Shown here piece by piece: positions 1 to 11,172 of a stretch of DNA of 64,000 nt. The notes below the pieces were generated by a model, which saw only the letters and a list, made by a program, of their open reading frames with translations, was not told the origin of the DNA and did no database searches. Source of the stretch: Anaeramoeba flamelloides. Its lineage: Eukaryota > Metamonada > Anaeramoebidae. Position 1 is the first letter of the stretch; each line of letters starts with the position of its first letter. Location of the stretch: assembly GCA_027625915.1 (NCBI GenBank), contig JANTQA010000033.1, positions 62,001 to 126,000 on the forward strand, given 5' to 3'. The translations under genes were made by a program, and so were the position numbers.

Positions 1-1008
1 TGTAAAAGGTAAGGTTTAAAGCAAAATATTTTTAAAAAGAAGAGTGTAGTTTTAAAAAAGTGTGAATAAAAAGTTTTCAAAAGTAACTATAAAATAGTTG
101 ATAAACTTCAACAGGCGCCTTTCATGATTTTAAAAAAAAAAACAGTTTTTAAATGAGATATAGCCGAATTAATAAATCTTATTTTATAAAATATTATCAC
201 TCTCGAAATTAATTACAAGCTGAAGAAGATCTTTGTGAAAAAATAATCTAAAAAGTAAAAAATTCTTTTTATGGTCTATAAGAAAATGAAAGGAGACAAA
301 ATAAATTAAACTTTTGAACAATATAATCAGTTGAATAAATCAATTTTATTTGAGTCATTTTGTCGAACACTTGATTAAAAACTATTGAAAAATTTTAGAA
401 AAATTTTATGATCGATCTTTTTTCAAAAGTTTGTCTTAATTGAAGAGTTATTCAAAAAATAAACGAAATTTAATTTTCAATTTTTTCTCTTTTTGAGGAA
501 AAAAAAAGGAATTTTCAAAAATTTTTAAAAAACTCTTTTTTATTCTGAAAAAACTCTTTTTGAACTGAAAAAGAAAAAAAAATTAACAAGTATATGAAAT
601 TGTAAAAATAAGAGATGACAAACTCTCAAATCCCAAAAATTTTACTATTTTTTCACTCTTGATTCTAAGTAACTACTACAAAAGTTGAGTTTAATTTCAT
701 CAACTTTTGCAAAAAAATTAAGCTGACTATTCTTGATAATATTTCAGAAATAAGAACTTTAATTTGAGAATTGCTAAACTCTGGAGTGTTTTTTAATGTT
801 GTCAATTAGCATTTAAGTTGATAACCCAAGTTATAGTTGAAAATGAAAGGAAAAAAAAAAAACATGAAATGAGCCTAATAGAACCTTTTTCTGGAATTTT
901 TTAAAATTGATTTACAACCATTTTAAAAAAGTGAGTATCAAAAGCTATAAAAAGAGTTACATTTTTTTTTTTTTTTTTATTATTTTGAAGGAATGAAAAT
1001 AATTACCT
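1..1008. other. AT-rich gene-free stretch with a faint decayed coding trace
   Basis: Mostly A/T runs. Between about 205 and 470 the + strand reads like worn coding sequence in one frame (short runs such as KILFMVYKKMKGDK and TFEQYNQLNKSILFESFC separated by stops). No family was recognised, and it may be a dead transposon gene. No start, splice pair or promoter could be supported. Confidence 0.3.
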
Positions 1009-1230
1009 CTGGCAGATGTTAGGTTTTTTTAATTTGAAAGAATAGAGCAAACTCTATGATTTTACTCTATTCTTTTGAATCCTGGGAAAGCGCCGTTAGC
1101 TTTTTTTTAATTTGAGAAATAAAAAGAAAATTTCAAAAATATTCTTTTAATTTCAAAATTTAAAAAAAAGCTAGGCACTTGACGGCACTCTACGGCACTT
1201 GACTACACTTGTCGCACTTCCCTAATTCCT
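1009..1230. repeat. Dispersed repeat family W, copy 1, with 10-bp minisatellite
   Basis: Shares blocks with copies near 7483-7960 and 27021-27240 (GAGTAAAATCTATGATTTT-like core and a CTAGGCACTCTAC-like end). At 1174-1222 the end is expanded into a tandem array of a 10-base unit (GGCACTTGAC, GGCACTCTAC, GGCACTTGAC, TACACTTGTC, then a partial GCACTTCC). The same end in the 27 kb copy carries about two units. Probably a non-autonomous DNA element. Boundaries are approximate. Confidence 0.5.
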
Positions 1231-1275
1231 AAATTTTTGTTTAGAATTTTCAATAAAAAATATTAATTTTCTTTA

Positions 1276-1482
1276 TCATTTACCAATGAAAAGATAAATA
1301 ATGATGTCTTTATTTTGAATAATATCAAAGATAGTATTATTTTTGTTTTTGTTAAATTGAATTAATTCTTTAATCCTAATGATTCGGTTTTCTTCATAGA
1401 ATGGGAATTCACATAAAAAATGATCGATATCTTCATCGTTTTCTGGATTGAAATATTTTTTGCCAAAAAGTGTTACTATTAA
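1276..1482 (-). mobile_element. LINE-type reverse transcriptase C-terminal fragment
   Basis: An open frame of 69 codons on the minus strand ends at a TGA at 1276-1278. It reads LFGKKYFNPENDEDIDHFLC followed by EFPFYEENRIIRIKELIQF. The pattern acidic-IDHFL-C-x-FPFY-x-ENR-I resembles the segment after the reverse transcriptase domain of non-LTR retrotransposons, where a Cys/His cluster (CxxC...HxxxxC-P) is followed by an Arg-rich helix. Upstream Cys residues are missing and the rest of the element is not visible, so this is a 5'-truncated remnant. A chance match to another protein family cannot be excluded. Confidence 0.45.
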
Positions 1483-2048
1483 TTAAATAATAAATAGGAC
1501 AAAATTTTCATTTCATATTTCAAAAACTAAAATTGATTAAATAGCCTTTTCGAAAGTCTAACTCTTTAAAATTGAAAAGCGCTTCTGTGATTTCTGTTGT
1601 AAGTTTTTAAAAAGCTTCTAGTAAAAATATTTTTTTTTTTGATGATGAAACGAAACGAAATGAAACGAAACTTTTGAGAGGTTTATTTTTCATTTAACAG
1701 TAATCAACATGCTTAAAAGAGTGGGTCAAACAGTTTGATTCACACTTTTTTAAAATTTTGGTCCACTCACGCTTTTAAAATGTGTGTAGTCATAAAGCAG
1801 TTTTCAAAACTTCAAAGGATCAATTTTAATATGGAATTGTTAAAACCTTAGGTATGATCTTTTTGAAAATAACTTGGCTTATTCTTTTGAAAAATTTTTT
1901 TTTATTTTCATTTAATACTCTAAGATGTCCAAACAATAACACTAATACCAAAAAACGAAAATTGACGATACATTTTTAACAAACAAAACAAAATCTGAAA
2001 GCATTTTTTATTAATTTTATTTATAATTTTAAATTTTTTTTTTTTTTG

Positions 2049-2492
2049 CCGACTTTATTCGAACATTCAAATAGTACTTCAAACCAATGTCTACTTAAAG
2101 TTGCACTTTACTCTGCACAGCTTGGGCAATATGATAGGGCCATTGACATATATGAAAATGTAGCAACAGAATCTTTAGAAAATAATTTATTAAAATGGTC
2201 GGCAAAAGACTATTTCCTTAGGGCAGGTATCTTGCATTTGTGTGCGGGCGATGTTGTCTCAGCAAGAAAGGGGTTTGAAAGATATCAGGAATTGGATATC
2301 ACCTTCACAGGTCAAAGAGAATGCACATTCCTTGATGATATCATCACTGCCTTTGAAGAGGGTGATGTAGAAAAGTTTACAAATGTCGTGTATGATTATG
2401 ACTCGATCTCAAAATTGGATGCTTGGAAAATTTCAATGCTCTTGAAGGTTAAAAGTCAAATCAAACAAGGTGTTGAAGATGTTATGCTCTAA
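2049..2492 (+). CDS. alpha-SNAP (SEC17), C-terminal half; 5' end not found
   Basis: About 147 codons to the TAA at 2490. The product matches the second half of alpha-SNAP, the tetratricopeptide-like helical adaptor that binds SNARE bundles and recruits the ATPase NSF for SNARE recycling at membranes. Recognisable blocks are SNSTSNQCLLKVA, YDRAIDIYENVA, LLKWSAKDYFLRAGILHLC, FTGQRECTFLDDI and the ending YDSISKLDAWKISMLLKVK, each colinear with the family. Alpha-SNAP is normally about 290 residues, so roughly the first 140 are absent. No ATG lies near the start. Directly upstream is a T tract with no AG acceptor between about 2002 and the conserved coding sequence. Either an intron acceptor is lost or damaged (a homopolymer error is possible), or this is a 5'-truncated duplicate. 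No upstream SNAP exon was recognised in bases 1-2040, but given the long introns of ATG16 it could lie outside the window. Confidence 0.85.
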   Translation, partial: PTLFEHSNSTSNQCLLKVALYSAQLGQYDRAIDIYENVATESLENNLLKWSAKDYFLRAGILHLCAGDVVSARKGFERYQELDITFTGQRECTFLDDIITAFEEGDVEKFTNVVYDYDSISKLDAWKISMLLKVKSQIKQGVEDVML

Positions 2493-4593
2493 ATGCTTTA
2501 CAATATTTGTCTGAAGATTTTTTTTTTTTATTCCTTATTTCATATTTCTGATTTTTTGTTTTCATAAAAGTACCTTGGATCATTTATTCATTAATAATCC
2601 TTAATTTACCGTTTCTTTTTCTCTTTTCATTTTTATTTAATTTCAAAATATTTTAATATTAATTTTTTTTTTTTTTTTTTATTTATTTTTAATCTTCTAA
2701 ACTTTTCATATAAAGGTATTTTTTTTTATTTTAAATTGTTATTTTTGAATTTTTATTTTCAGACGTTTCTTTCTATATTTGGGTTCTGTCTTTGTTTGTT
2801 TTCAAAATTAACCAGTGTGCTTTTTTTTCTAATTCTTGCAATTAAAATAAATTACAAAACTTTGGAAACAGTTTAAACAGTTGAAAGAATAACAATACCA
2901 AACTTTACATTGAAATTTGGAAATAATTTTGATTATATGTACTATTTCATTTTTTGTTTTTTTTTTGTTCTGTTTTCATTTCCTTTTTTCCAGTTATGTA
3001 ATCTGTTTGGTTAGATCTAGTATTTTTTTTTGATGGTTGATAAAGGGTTAGTGTTGAGTTTGTTTAATAGAAAAATTACATTCAATTGGTTGATGGTAAC
3101 TTATCATTTGATCAATCAATATTTATTGGTGAAATTTCAACTAATTTTACCAATATATATTTGTTGTTCAGCCAATTTCATTGTTTTGGACACACTGATT
3201 TTTATTTTTTAATTTAATATTTTTTCCTTTTATCGTGATGGAAATGATTACTTATAATTACCATTAATACTAGGCAACTTAAATGTGGTTTTAATTTATT
3301 TTTGAAAAAATATAATAAATTGTAGTTTTTTTCTTCTTTTTTCTTTTGGGTGAGTCAAAATTTTTGGAATGAGTTTTATTTCCAAATAGTTTATTATTTC
3401 CGAATAAATTATTGTTTAATTATTTTTTTTTTTAATCGTAATTAAAGAAAGGGGTTGTTGATAATCTGCGAAATGGTGCTAATATTAATACATTACAATG
3501 ATAATCTGAAATCGTGATAATTCTATTTATTATAGTGAAAAATCATAAAATAAAGAAAAAAATAATAAAATCTCAAAAAAAAGTCAAGTAATTTTATTTC
3601 ACTTCAAGAAAAAAATATTTTTGATTTTTTTATTTAATATTCACAAAACATAAAAGCGAAAGGAGGGTTCCAATTAAATGAATAATAACCTATTCAAAAA
3701 AGATGATGTAATTAAAAAGTGTTTTTTTTTTTTTGAAAAGATAAATTTCATTTAGACTTTAAATATATTTAGATTTGAGTATACCAAAAATAACTCTAAA
3801 ATTCGAGTAAATTAATATTGAACGTAAACAATATCGTGTCATTTACATAAAATACCCCTCTCAAAATTTTATTAGTAAAAGTAATTTGAAAGGTTGATCT
3901 AATCAATTAAAAATGATACTTATAAAAGTAAAAAAAAAAAGAATTTTAGAAAAAAATTAACATTTCGCCCTAAATATACTGTTTAAATCATCTACATCTA
4001 AACTGGTAAGTATTAAAAGTTTCATTCTTAATTTTGTTTTTATATGAAAATTAGTTGTTAAAAAATTCAATAATACGTAAATAAGTAATTAAGTCAGATT
4101 ATTTTATTCTCATTGTTGTTGAATAAAAAATTTAGATGAGTTCTATTTCACTTATAACTGTTGAATAAAAAGGGAAAATTCAATTTTTTTAAGGGTTGGG
4201 ATAATATAAGATTGATTATATCCTAGGGAAATAAGATATTTAATAATTGAGTTGATATTCATTAACAAAATAGTTTAGCTAACTTATAAATTGTCCACAA
4301 AAATAAAATGTTAAAAGAATGTTAGGCAACTTTCATTGGAACTTCACGTTAAAATTTTCCTGATTTCTGAAGAAAAATCAAATAGTTGAAAATTATTTTT
4401 TTTAAATCCTTAATATATCACAAGAAAAGAAATTTGTTTTCTTGGTTTTCTTATTGTGTATTAGGGTTTGAGAAGATCTTTTATTTTTTCAAATTTGTTT
4501 TCTAAAAAAAAAAAATAAGGAAAAAAACAGTCAAAAAATATAAAGAAGAAGAAATAATTACAGGATTAAAGAAAAATGAAATAATACACTTAC
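2493..4593. other. Gene-poor AT-rich stretch
   Basis: Downstream of the SNAP fragment there are long T tracts consistent with a 3' region. Nothing reads convincingly as protein. A GTAAGT at about 4002 on the + strand follows 40 less AT-rich bases, but no consistent exon could be built from it. Confidence 0.4.
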
Positions 4594-4653
4594 CATGTCA
4601 TAAACTGGTCCGAGTTGAAATCATAATCAAGAAAATTTGAAAAATTTATACTC
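4594..4653 (-). CDS. Possible internal exon of an unidentified minus-strand gene
   Basis: Sixty bases bounded by a good acceptor (TTGTAG, exon from 4653) and a perfect donor (GTAAGT immediately after 4594). The only open frame reads SINFSNFLDYDFNSDQFMT, entering with one leftover base and leaving with two. The patch is clearly less AT-rich than its surroundings. No partner exon was joined convincingly; it could belong to the same gene as the exon at 8755-9008 on the same strand. Function is not recognised. Confidence 0.3.
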
Positions 4654-6847
4654 CTACAATGAAGAAGTCAAATTCCAAGTGGGTATTATTCCATTCATTG
4701 ATGAAAAGTTGTTTAACAAGGAAATTTTCAACAAAAGGTCACATATAGTTATATATATATAAATATTTATATAAATACGTAATACAAATTATATGGTTTA
4801 AAGGTTATATTATGGGTGAAAAGGGATAGATTTTTTTTAGATTCGTCCATATATAAGAGGGTATGGGAGAAAAGACATAAAATATTAAGAAAAATAATTG
4901 AAAGGTATTAAATTTGAATTTAAAGGTATACATTAATGTGTGAAAACAAGTAAACTTTTAATTCAAAATTTTTGTCATGAATAGGAATTGGAAACATAGT
5001 GAAAAGGGTGAAAAAAATTTTTTAAGGACTACATTTCTATTTAATTAAATTGTCCCAATATATTTTGATCCAATCTCAAAATAAAATTTGTAAGAATGTT
5101 CTTCAAAATATTCTCTAATTAAGATTAAAAAAAAGCATTTTCGGTATTTTATAAAATGAAATATTAAAAAAAAATTGAAATAGTAAAAGCAAACAACATT
5201 ACTAAGAAATATTAAAATTAAAAAAAGAAAAATAATCACAATCCCTTATCCAAAAAAATAACAAAAATTTCAAAAATTTTTATAAAAAAACCTATAACTT
5301 TAAAAGATCACATTATATCATATTTTTCATAATTGGGTTATATGGGTTGTTTGGTTGTCTCTATAAATAGAATTAATTCCTATAAAATAGTGATTATCTT
5401 CTCTGATTTTTGTTTTTTTTTTTGGTTTTGGTTGATTTTTTTTATTTTACATTGGGTGAATATCGGTAATAACTTATATGTGAGATAATATTGACTGGGT
5501 TTGGTTTTTGAACAGAAAAGGTTCTCCCAAACAAACATAACACATTTTTTATTCTTGTTGATATTTTTTTATTTCTCTCAAAACCTAATTGTTAGTATCA
5601 AAATAACGTGGATTCCGGTTTTATGTAGGGAAACTTTTGTGGTTTTTTGCATGTAGTGATCTAATGGAGATTATATTTGTAAAAATTGGTCTCTTTTTCG
5701 AAATTGGAAACAAAACTTTAACAATTGAAAAAAAAAAAATATTTTTTTATTGTTATTCAATGAGTGTAAATTAAACTCTAGTTTTATCAATATTTAAAGT
5801 TCCTGTTCAGAATTTTAAGGGTGAATAGTAGATTGGGCAATCATTAATTAATGAAAATAATTTCAAACTGGTTTGATTTAGAAAAAATTCAATTATATTT
5901 ATCACTGTTAATTTATTGCAAAATTAAATTATCATTTTTATGGTAAGGAAAAAACTATAAAAAGGGTCAATATTTTCTATTATTCCTTCCTGTTCATACT
6001 TTGGGCATAAAGGACAAAAAGGATTTGTTTTTATTATTGATTAGATAATAATATATATTTAATCAATTAGCAGATGTCCTGAATTTTGGAGTTGTTTCAT
6101 TTAAGGGGTGATTTAAATATCTTGAAGCTTTTAATAAATAATTTTGCTATTTATTTTTTTGTAAACATAAACTTTTTCTTTGAGAAAATTTAAGTAAATA
6201 ATTTTAGATAACTACAGATAAGAAAGAGATTAGAACTCTTAAAAGTTCAGGATAGCATTGTAGTTGTTGTCGAAAGATTTTGAGAATTCCATGTATTATT
6301 AGGCAAAGTTTGGGAATTTTCTGATCTTCTTATTTCTAATTCTAACAAAGTGAATTAAGAAGTATTTTACCAATAATTTTGTCTTTAAATCTGTTATTTA
6401 AAGTTATTTAACAGTACTTTGAAATTTTTATTTACGACGTTGTTTAATTGATAACACTGAGATTTGCCAATGTCTCAATTTAAAACCAGTTGAACACATA
6501 TTTTGGTCCAAGGAACCAAAATACTTGTTCAATAAAAACTAAAAAAAAAGTACTTGATCATTTTGGGGAAAGTTTGGAAAAAGAATAAATTCCTTTTCTT
6601 TATTGAAAACAATGTCTATTTACAAACTTTGTTTTTTTCTCTTTTCCAAAAAAAAGCAATATCATTTTTAAAAAAAATAATTTTGTTTGTTCTCTTTTTT
6701 CTTCGAAAAAAGGAGAGAAGAGACCATTTATAAGAGGTTTTTTGGAAAGGGGAAAAAAATTAAAGATAATTTATGGAAAAAAAAACAAAAAAAAAACATT
6801 TTTTTTTACTATGTCAAGTTAAGAAATTTTTAAGTACTGTTCAAAAT
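4654..6847. other. AT-rich stretch, one cysteine-containing coding-like patch
   Basis: Mostly noncoding in appearance. Near 5945-6035 on the minus strand a short open stretch reads TNPFCPLCPKYEQEGIIEN, with a CxxC pair. It could be a small exon or a transposon remnant. No splice sites could be assigned with confidence. Confidence 0.25.
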
Positions 6848-7062
6848 ACTTCATAGTCAAGAACACCAAGAGGTGCATTCAGATTTTTAAGTTTGATCGT
6901 TTTTGAGAATTGGCTGACAAACGGAAAATAAAAGCGGTGATAGATCTCTTGAATGGATGAACGATCTAGTTTATCTCTAGAAAATTTAAACCAAGTTTTG
7001 TCACCGACGATGAAAATTCAAAATTTAACTTCAATCTTTTCACTAAATACATTGAGAGAATG
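6848..7062 (-). mobile_element. Fossil LTR-retroelement integrase C-terminus (Ty3/gypsy-like)
   Basis: The minus strand carries a coding-like segment with a VGDK-x-W block, a KLDR block, then a HRFY-x-PF block and an NAPLGV block. That order resembles the C-terminal GPY/F module of integrases of Ty3/gypsy-type LTR elements. It is a broken fragment. No long terminal repeats, protease, reverse transcriptase or gag were recognised around it. Age cannot be estimated from one copy. A chance resemblance is possible. Confidence 0.4.
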
Positions 7063-7256
7063 AGATCATTTGAAGAGTAGGTTCTTCAAAGTACCATCAA
7101 AAATAACAAATTACTTGTTTCGGTTAAATTTATTTGTTTGTTGTTTTGACGAGTTAGATCCCGAGTTCCAAAAATAAATAGCATCTCATATTGTTTCATT
7201 TGTTCAACAATCACCTTTTATAATTCTTCGTTTTGGTTCTCCTTCCAGACTCAAAA

Positions 7257-7343
7257 TAATGAGATTGTTCTAGTACTAAGATGATATTAATCGTCGTTCT
7301 TCGAACTCCTCAATATCATCTTATGTCACTTCGAACAATCTCA
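7257..7343. repeat. Dispersed hairpin repeat, copy 1
   Basis: Two arms, GAGATTGTTC...AAGATGATATT and AATATCATCTT...GAACAATCTC, flank a loop of about 23 bases and form a stem of roughly 28 pairs with small bulges. A second copy lies at about 56222-56325 in the opposite orientation, sharing the stem top and the loop. It may be a minimal inverted-repeat transposon. Confidence 0.5.
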
Positions 7344-7482
7344 TTTTTTTCGTTCTTCCAGGACAAACTCAAATTATAACAAGGAGATTGTTTCCAAATC
7401 AAAACAATAAACACAGATATTTAATTACTATGAAATATTTTGATGCATATACAAGTATCATGGAGATATGGTAAAGTTCAGT

Positions 7483-7960
7483 AGAGTACCTAGGATTTCT
7501 TGGAGTTTTTTGTTTTATTTGTAAAACACAATTGTTTTACTAATAAGCAGAAAACTCAAGAAAATCTAATGACACTTTTGAAGAATTTAAAAAAAAATAT
7601 TGAGTAAAATCTATGATTTTTCCCAATTCTTTGAAATTCTGGAAAATCTAATGGTATTTTTTTTAATTCCAGTCATAAAGAGAAAATTTTTGTAATTTTC
7701 TTCTAATTTCCAAAATTAAAAAAAAATATAATTGATATTTTCTAGTATTTAAGAGAATAAGTGGAAATATTTGATTTTAATAGATTCTAAATAATGCTAG
7801 AAAGACTGAAGGTGGTTTTATCGGGTGTTTCTCTTTTAGAAATTAAAATCTATTGATTTTACAGATAAATAGAAAACTCAAAAAAACCTAACGAAAATCT
7901 ATCGACTTTCCAAATAAACAGAAAACTCAAGAAAAAAAAAAAACAGTGGTGTTTTCCCAG
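7483..7960. repeat. Dispersed repeat family W, copy 2
   Basis: Contains AGTAGAGTACCTAGG at one end and repeated AAATAGAAAACTCAA plus AACCTAACGAAAATC blocks, shared with the copy at 27021-27240. Likely a decayed non-autonomous element. Boundaries approximate. Confidence 0.45.
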
Positions 7961-8754
7961 CTCGTGGAATTTGATAATCCATTATAAATGTGCTTTCTTG
8001 CAATCATTTCCACTTTTAAGGCATGGGCTTTCAACAAAATTTAATACCTAGGAAAATTTTCAAATTAATGTACTCAATTTGATTCTAGAAAAATAATTTG
8101 TGAAAAAAAAAATCCAAAAAAAGTGCTTTATATTTGTCATTTTTTGGGTCTTAAATTTCCTTAAAAATTAAGTGTCTTAAAAGGGAAACTGGTGTTGAGT
8201 ATTTTTTATTTAAATTAAACCTTTTAAGTTTAATTCTTTTTTTTTTTTATTTGTTCGTTCATTTAAGTTTGTTATTTTTTCCAAATAAGGAAGAGATAAG
8301 TTATTTGTTTTTTGTTAAGAATTTCTTTTTATTTACTGAATGTAATATATTTTCAATTTTAAAATTCGATTCTATAAATCAGAATTCGAATATTCATATT
8401 TATTTTACATTTTTTCTGTAAATACATAAATTGATACAAGTATTTAAATAAGTTATATGTCGTTTTTTATTTCAAAATTGAAAATTTCTAATCTTTATAT
8501 TAATTGGCTTGTTATAAAGGATTTAAATAATATTATTTTAAAGTTTTTGTTGAGATAGTTGTTATCAAATGGTTATTTATTGTCTTTGTATATTTCTTGG
8601 GATTATTTTAAATTTTAAACAGTGTGAAATTTTATCCAAATTAATCCCCAAATGTTAATTTGTTTATAAATCTTTCGATATAACTGTTTTATCTTTATTA
8701 GGTTTAAGTCCAAATTGAATGATAATTGAAAAAAAAAAAAAAAAAAAAAAAAAC

Positions 8755-9008
8755 TTTAAAGGGGAAGGGAATTTTCATAGATTCAATACGATGATAAACT
8801 CGACCGTGTGTCTTCTTATCAAAATAGATATGTGGACAAAATAACAAAGGATTAGGCATCAAAATTGGCAAATTTCCAGCATTTTGATCTTTTAGAACAA
8901 ATTTTAAAACACTATTAAATTCCTTCATTGGTCTATAAAGCAAACTAGTAAATTCTAGAGGGGGTGGCAGGGTTTTGAAAATTGGACTAAAGTGAATTTT
9001 TTCGGATC
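8755..9008 (-). CDS. Probable internal exon of an unrecognised minus-strand gene
   Basis: An open minus-strand segment of 254 bases encodes about 84 residues with normal amino-acid composition (for example FSPIFKTLPPPLEF, YRPMKEFNSVLKFVLK, LPILMPNPLLFCPHIYF and GRVYHRIESMKIPFPFK). It is bounded by an AG at the 5' side (AAGAG then GATCC) and by AAA|GTTTTT at the 3' side, followed by a T tract like the one after the ATG16 exon 1 donor. A candidate preceding exon at 9184-9235 joins in frame: its donor leaves one base, G, which completes GGA with this exon. I do not recognise the family. Flanking exons and start codon are missing, so the gene cannot be named. Confidence 0.5.
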
Positions 9009-9183
9009 CTCTTTTTTATTTTTTGATACGATTAAAGATATATTTAGGAAAAAATATCATTTTTTACCAACAATTTTTCTTTTTTTGATTTAGTAATGAT
9101 GAGAGAATCGAGGGCCTACCATTTTAGAAAAAATTTTTCTTTTTTTTACTTAGATCTATAAGGACAAAATATTTGAGATTTAC

Positions 9184-9235
9184 CAACCATTAAATACTGA
9201 ACTGGACGCAATAAGCACTGACTTTCAATTTGGAA
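9184..9235 (-). CDS. Candidate upstream exon for the 8755-9008 exon
   Basis: The minus strand reads CLLRPVQYLMV and ends G|GTAAAT, with 9184 the last exon base. Spliced to 9008 it stays in frame, with an intron of about 175 bases. The 5' boundary is uncertain because two AGs (within GAAAGTCAG) could serve as acceptor. Support rests only on frame, composition and splice signals. Confidence 0.3.
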
Positions 9236-9239
9236 AGTA

Positions 9240-9650
9240 GTTGATAATTATTAATCATTACTTCAAATTCAAAGTAAGATCTATTAAATAAAAGAAAAAA
9301 TAAATCATTTAAGATAAAATAATGCATTCAACACAATAACACTTTTTATAATCTTATCTTTTGCCAGGGGTTTTTATATTATTGAAAGATCCATTATTAA
9401 AAATTTGTTGAAAAAAAAGACTATTTTAAGATCTCCAAAGAACTCTCTTATTATTTTGATATGAACATAGATTTAAATTGCAATTGGTTGATTTGAATGG
9501 GATGAAATTGTAAATAATAGAATGGATTATTCCATTGGGGTTGATTTGTTTCTTCTTTTAACTAATTTTTACTTTTCGTTTGGAATTAAGTTTTCCCATT
9601 AAAAACTATGTTGTGCTTTTTTTTTACCCTGTTTTACTTTTTTTCCCGTA
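9240..9650. repeat. Dispersed element family T, copy 1 (one end lost)
   Basis: Closely similar to 32611-33039 over ATTCAAAGTA, CACAATAACA and the terminal AAAAACTATGTTG...TTTTTTTCCC block. The intact copy has long terminal inverted repeats. Here only the right end is preserved. Confidence 0.5.
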
Positions 9651-9683
9651 TGGTTATTGTATTTTAACTTTTTTAAATATATT

Positions 9684-10606
9684 GATCAAAATAATAAGTT
9701 ATCAAAGACTCTAATCGGTGTTTCAAAATATTATAGTTTGTTCTTTGTTTTCTTATTGTTCCAATGCATCACTCAATAAACTAACCAGGAGTATACCTAA
9801 GTTCAAATCAATTTTGAAAGTAAAGTCCTGGATATTTTCTGTAAAATTTAAATTAGTAATGAAATTTGTTTATACTTATTGTAATTTACCAATTTTTCTC
9901 TATTTTTTTGATTTTTTTGTTTTTAATTAAAAAGTTTTATTCAAAAATTAACTCTATTTTCTTTATTTTCCCAATTTGATCTTTTTTTTTTGGAATTTAT
10001 TTTTGAATAATAGAACTTTAAAAAATCAATACCATATTTAATTTAGGGTTTATTGTTGGTTTCTTTGATTGGTTAACGTAGAGGTCTTCTTTAACAGAAA
10101 AGTACGCTTATTATTTTGAAACAGGGATTATACTGTAGTCAAAATAAAGTGTGAAAAAAAATTTAATGTGTGTTTCAAAATAAAAAGCGTACTTTTCTGT
10201 TAAAGAAGACCTCTACGTTAACCAATCAAAGAAACCAACAATAAACCCTAAATTAAATATGGTATTGATTTTTTAAAGTTCTATTATTCAAAAATAAATT
10301 CCAAAAAAAAAAGATCAAATTGGGAAAATAAAGAAAATAGAGTAAATTTTCTAGAATTTTAACCCTAAAAAAAATCAAAAAAATTCAAAAAAATTGAGAA
10401 TATTATGGAAAATTTTCAACTATTTGCATGAATAATTTAAATTTTACCGAAAATAACCAGGTCTTTACTTTCAAAATTGATTTGAACTTGGGTATACTAT
10501 TTGGTAGTGGGTTGGATGTTGCCTTGGTACAAGAATAAAAAAAAACACGGATAATATTTTGAAACACGGATTATAGTCTTTGTGCACACATTATTTTGAT
10601 CCCTTT
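9684..10606. mobile_element. Family M: head-to-head pair of DNA elements forming a 0.9-kb palindrome
   Basis: The right half, starting TA|CTGTAGTCAAAATAAAG at 10131, is a nearly full element of about 470 bases. The left half (9684-10130) is an inverted copy lacking only the terminal 35 bases or so. Arms match closely over about 160 bases near the centre and more loosely out to GATCAAAATAAT at both ends. Related copies lie at 39788-42000, 47440-47645, 62870-63320 and 63790-64000. Ends of the form C(T/A)GT next to TA suggest the Tc1/mariner group. No transposase is visible. Confidence 0.65.
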
Positions 10607-11172
10607 ACTTTTCGGCAACATTTTTTTCAAAACAGTAATACAAATGTGTAAAAATGTTTTTTACCTTTGTGTTCATAACCCATGTTTTTTATTGTAACCC
10701 ATTTTTTAAATTTAACTCTTGTAAAAATATTGGCTGACTGTAGAAATTAAAGAAACAAAGCAATGGGGTGGCAACAGTATATAAACAAGAAATAGGGTTC
10801 TTTAAATAAATGTTAAAAAAGAATTATTAAGATATTGAAAGATTAAAATGTAATTTTTTTTTTTTATAAAAAATGAGATAAAAAGATCATTTTTTGAATT
10901 TTTTTAAAAAAATCATTTAAAGTTAATAATTGTGTAAATATATGAAACAAATTTTTGAAACAAAAGCATTAAATATTATTGAGCCATTTCAATTAATCAA
11001 AGATCTAACCTCTAAAGCCAATTTGAATCCGAATCAAGAATATATCTGAGTCTTCCTATCTTTTAATACCCAAGTCTGGAAAAAAAAACACACGAGTTAA
11101 ATTTTTGTAATGGGTTAAAGGTTGTAAACAAGGGTTATTTACACCACTGTATATTTTTCATGTCTTTTGAAG
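10607..11172. other. AT-rich stretch with a short coding-like patch
   Basis: At about 10942-11050 the + strand has an ATG-led frame of 35 codons reading MKQIFETKALNIIEPF then QLIKDLTSKANLNPNQEYI, and the frame resumes after the stop as VFLSFNTQVW. This looks like a remnant of a protein gene. No family is recognised. Confidence 0.3.

Noticed and set aside
205-470. Idea that TAA/TAG might encode Gln in this genome
   Set aside because: ATG16, S1P, SNAP and the CADG protein have no internal stops and use CAA/CAG for Gln, so the code is standard and such patches are decayed sequence.
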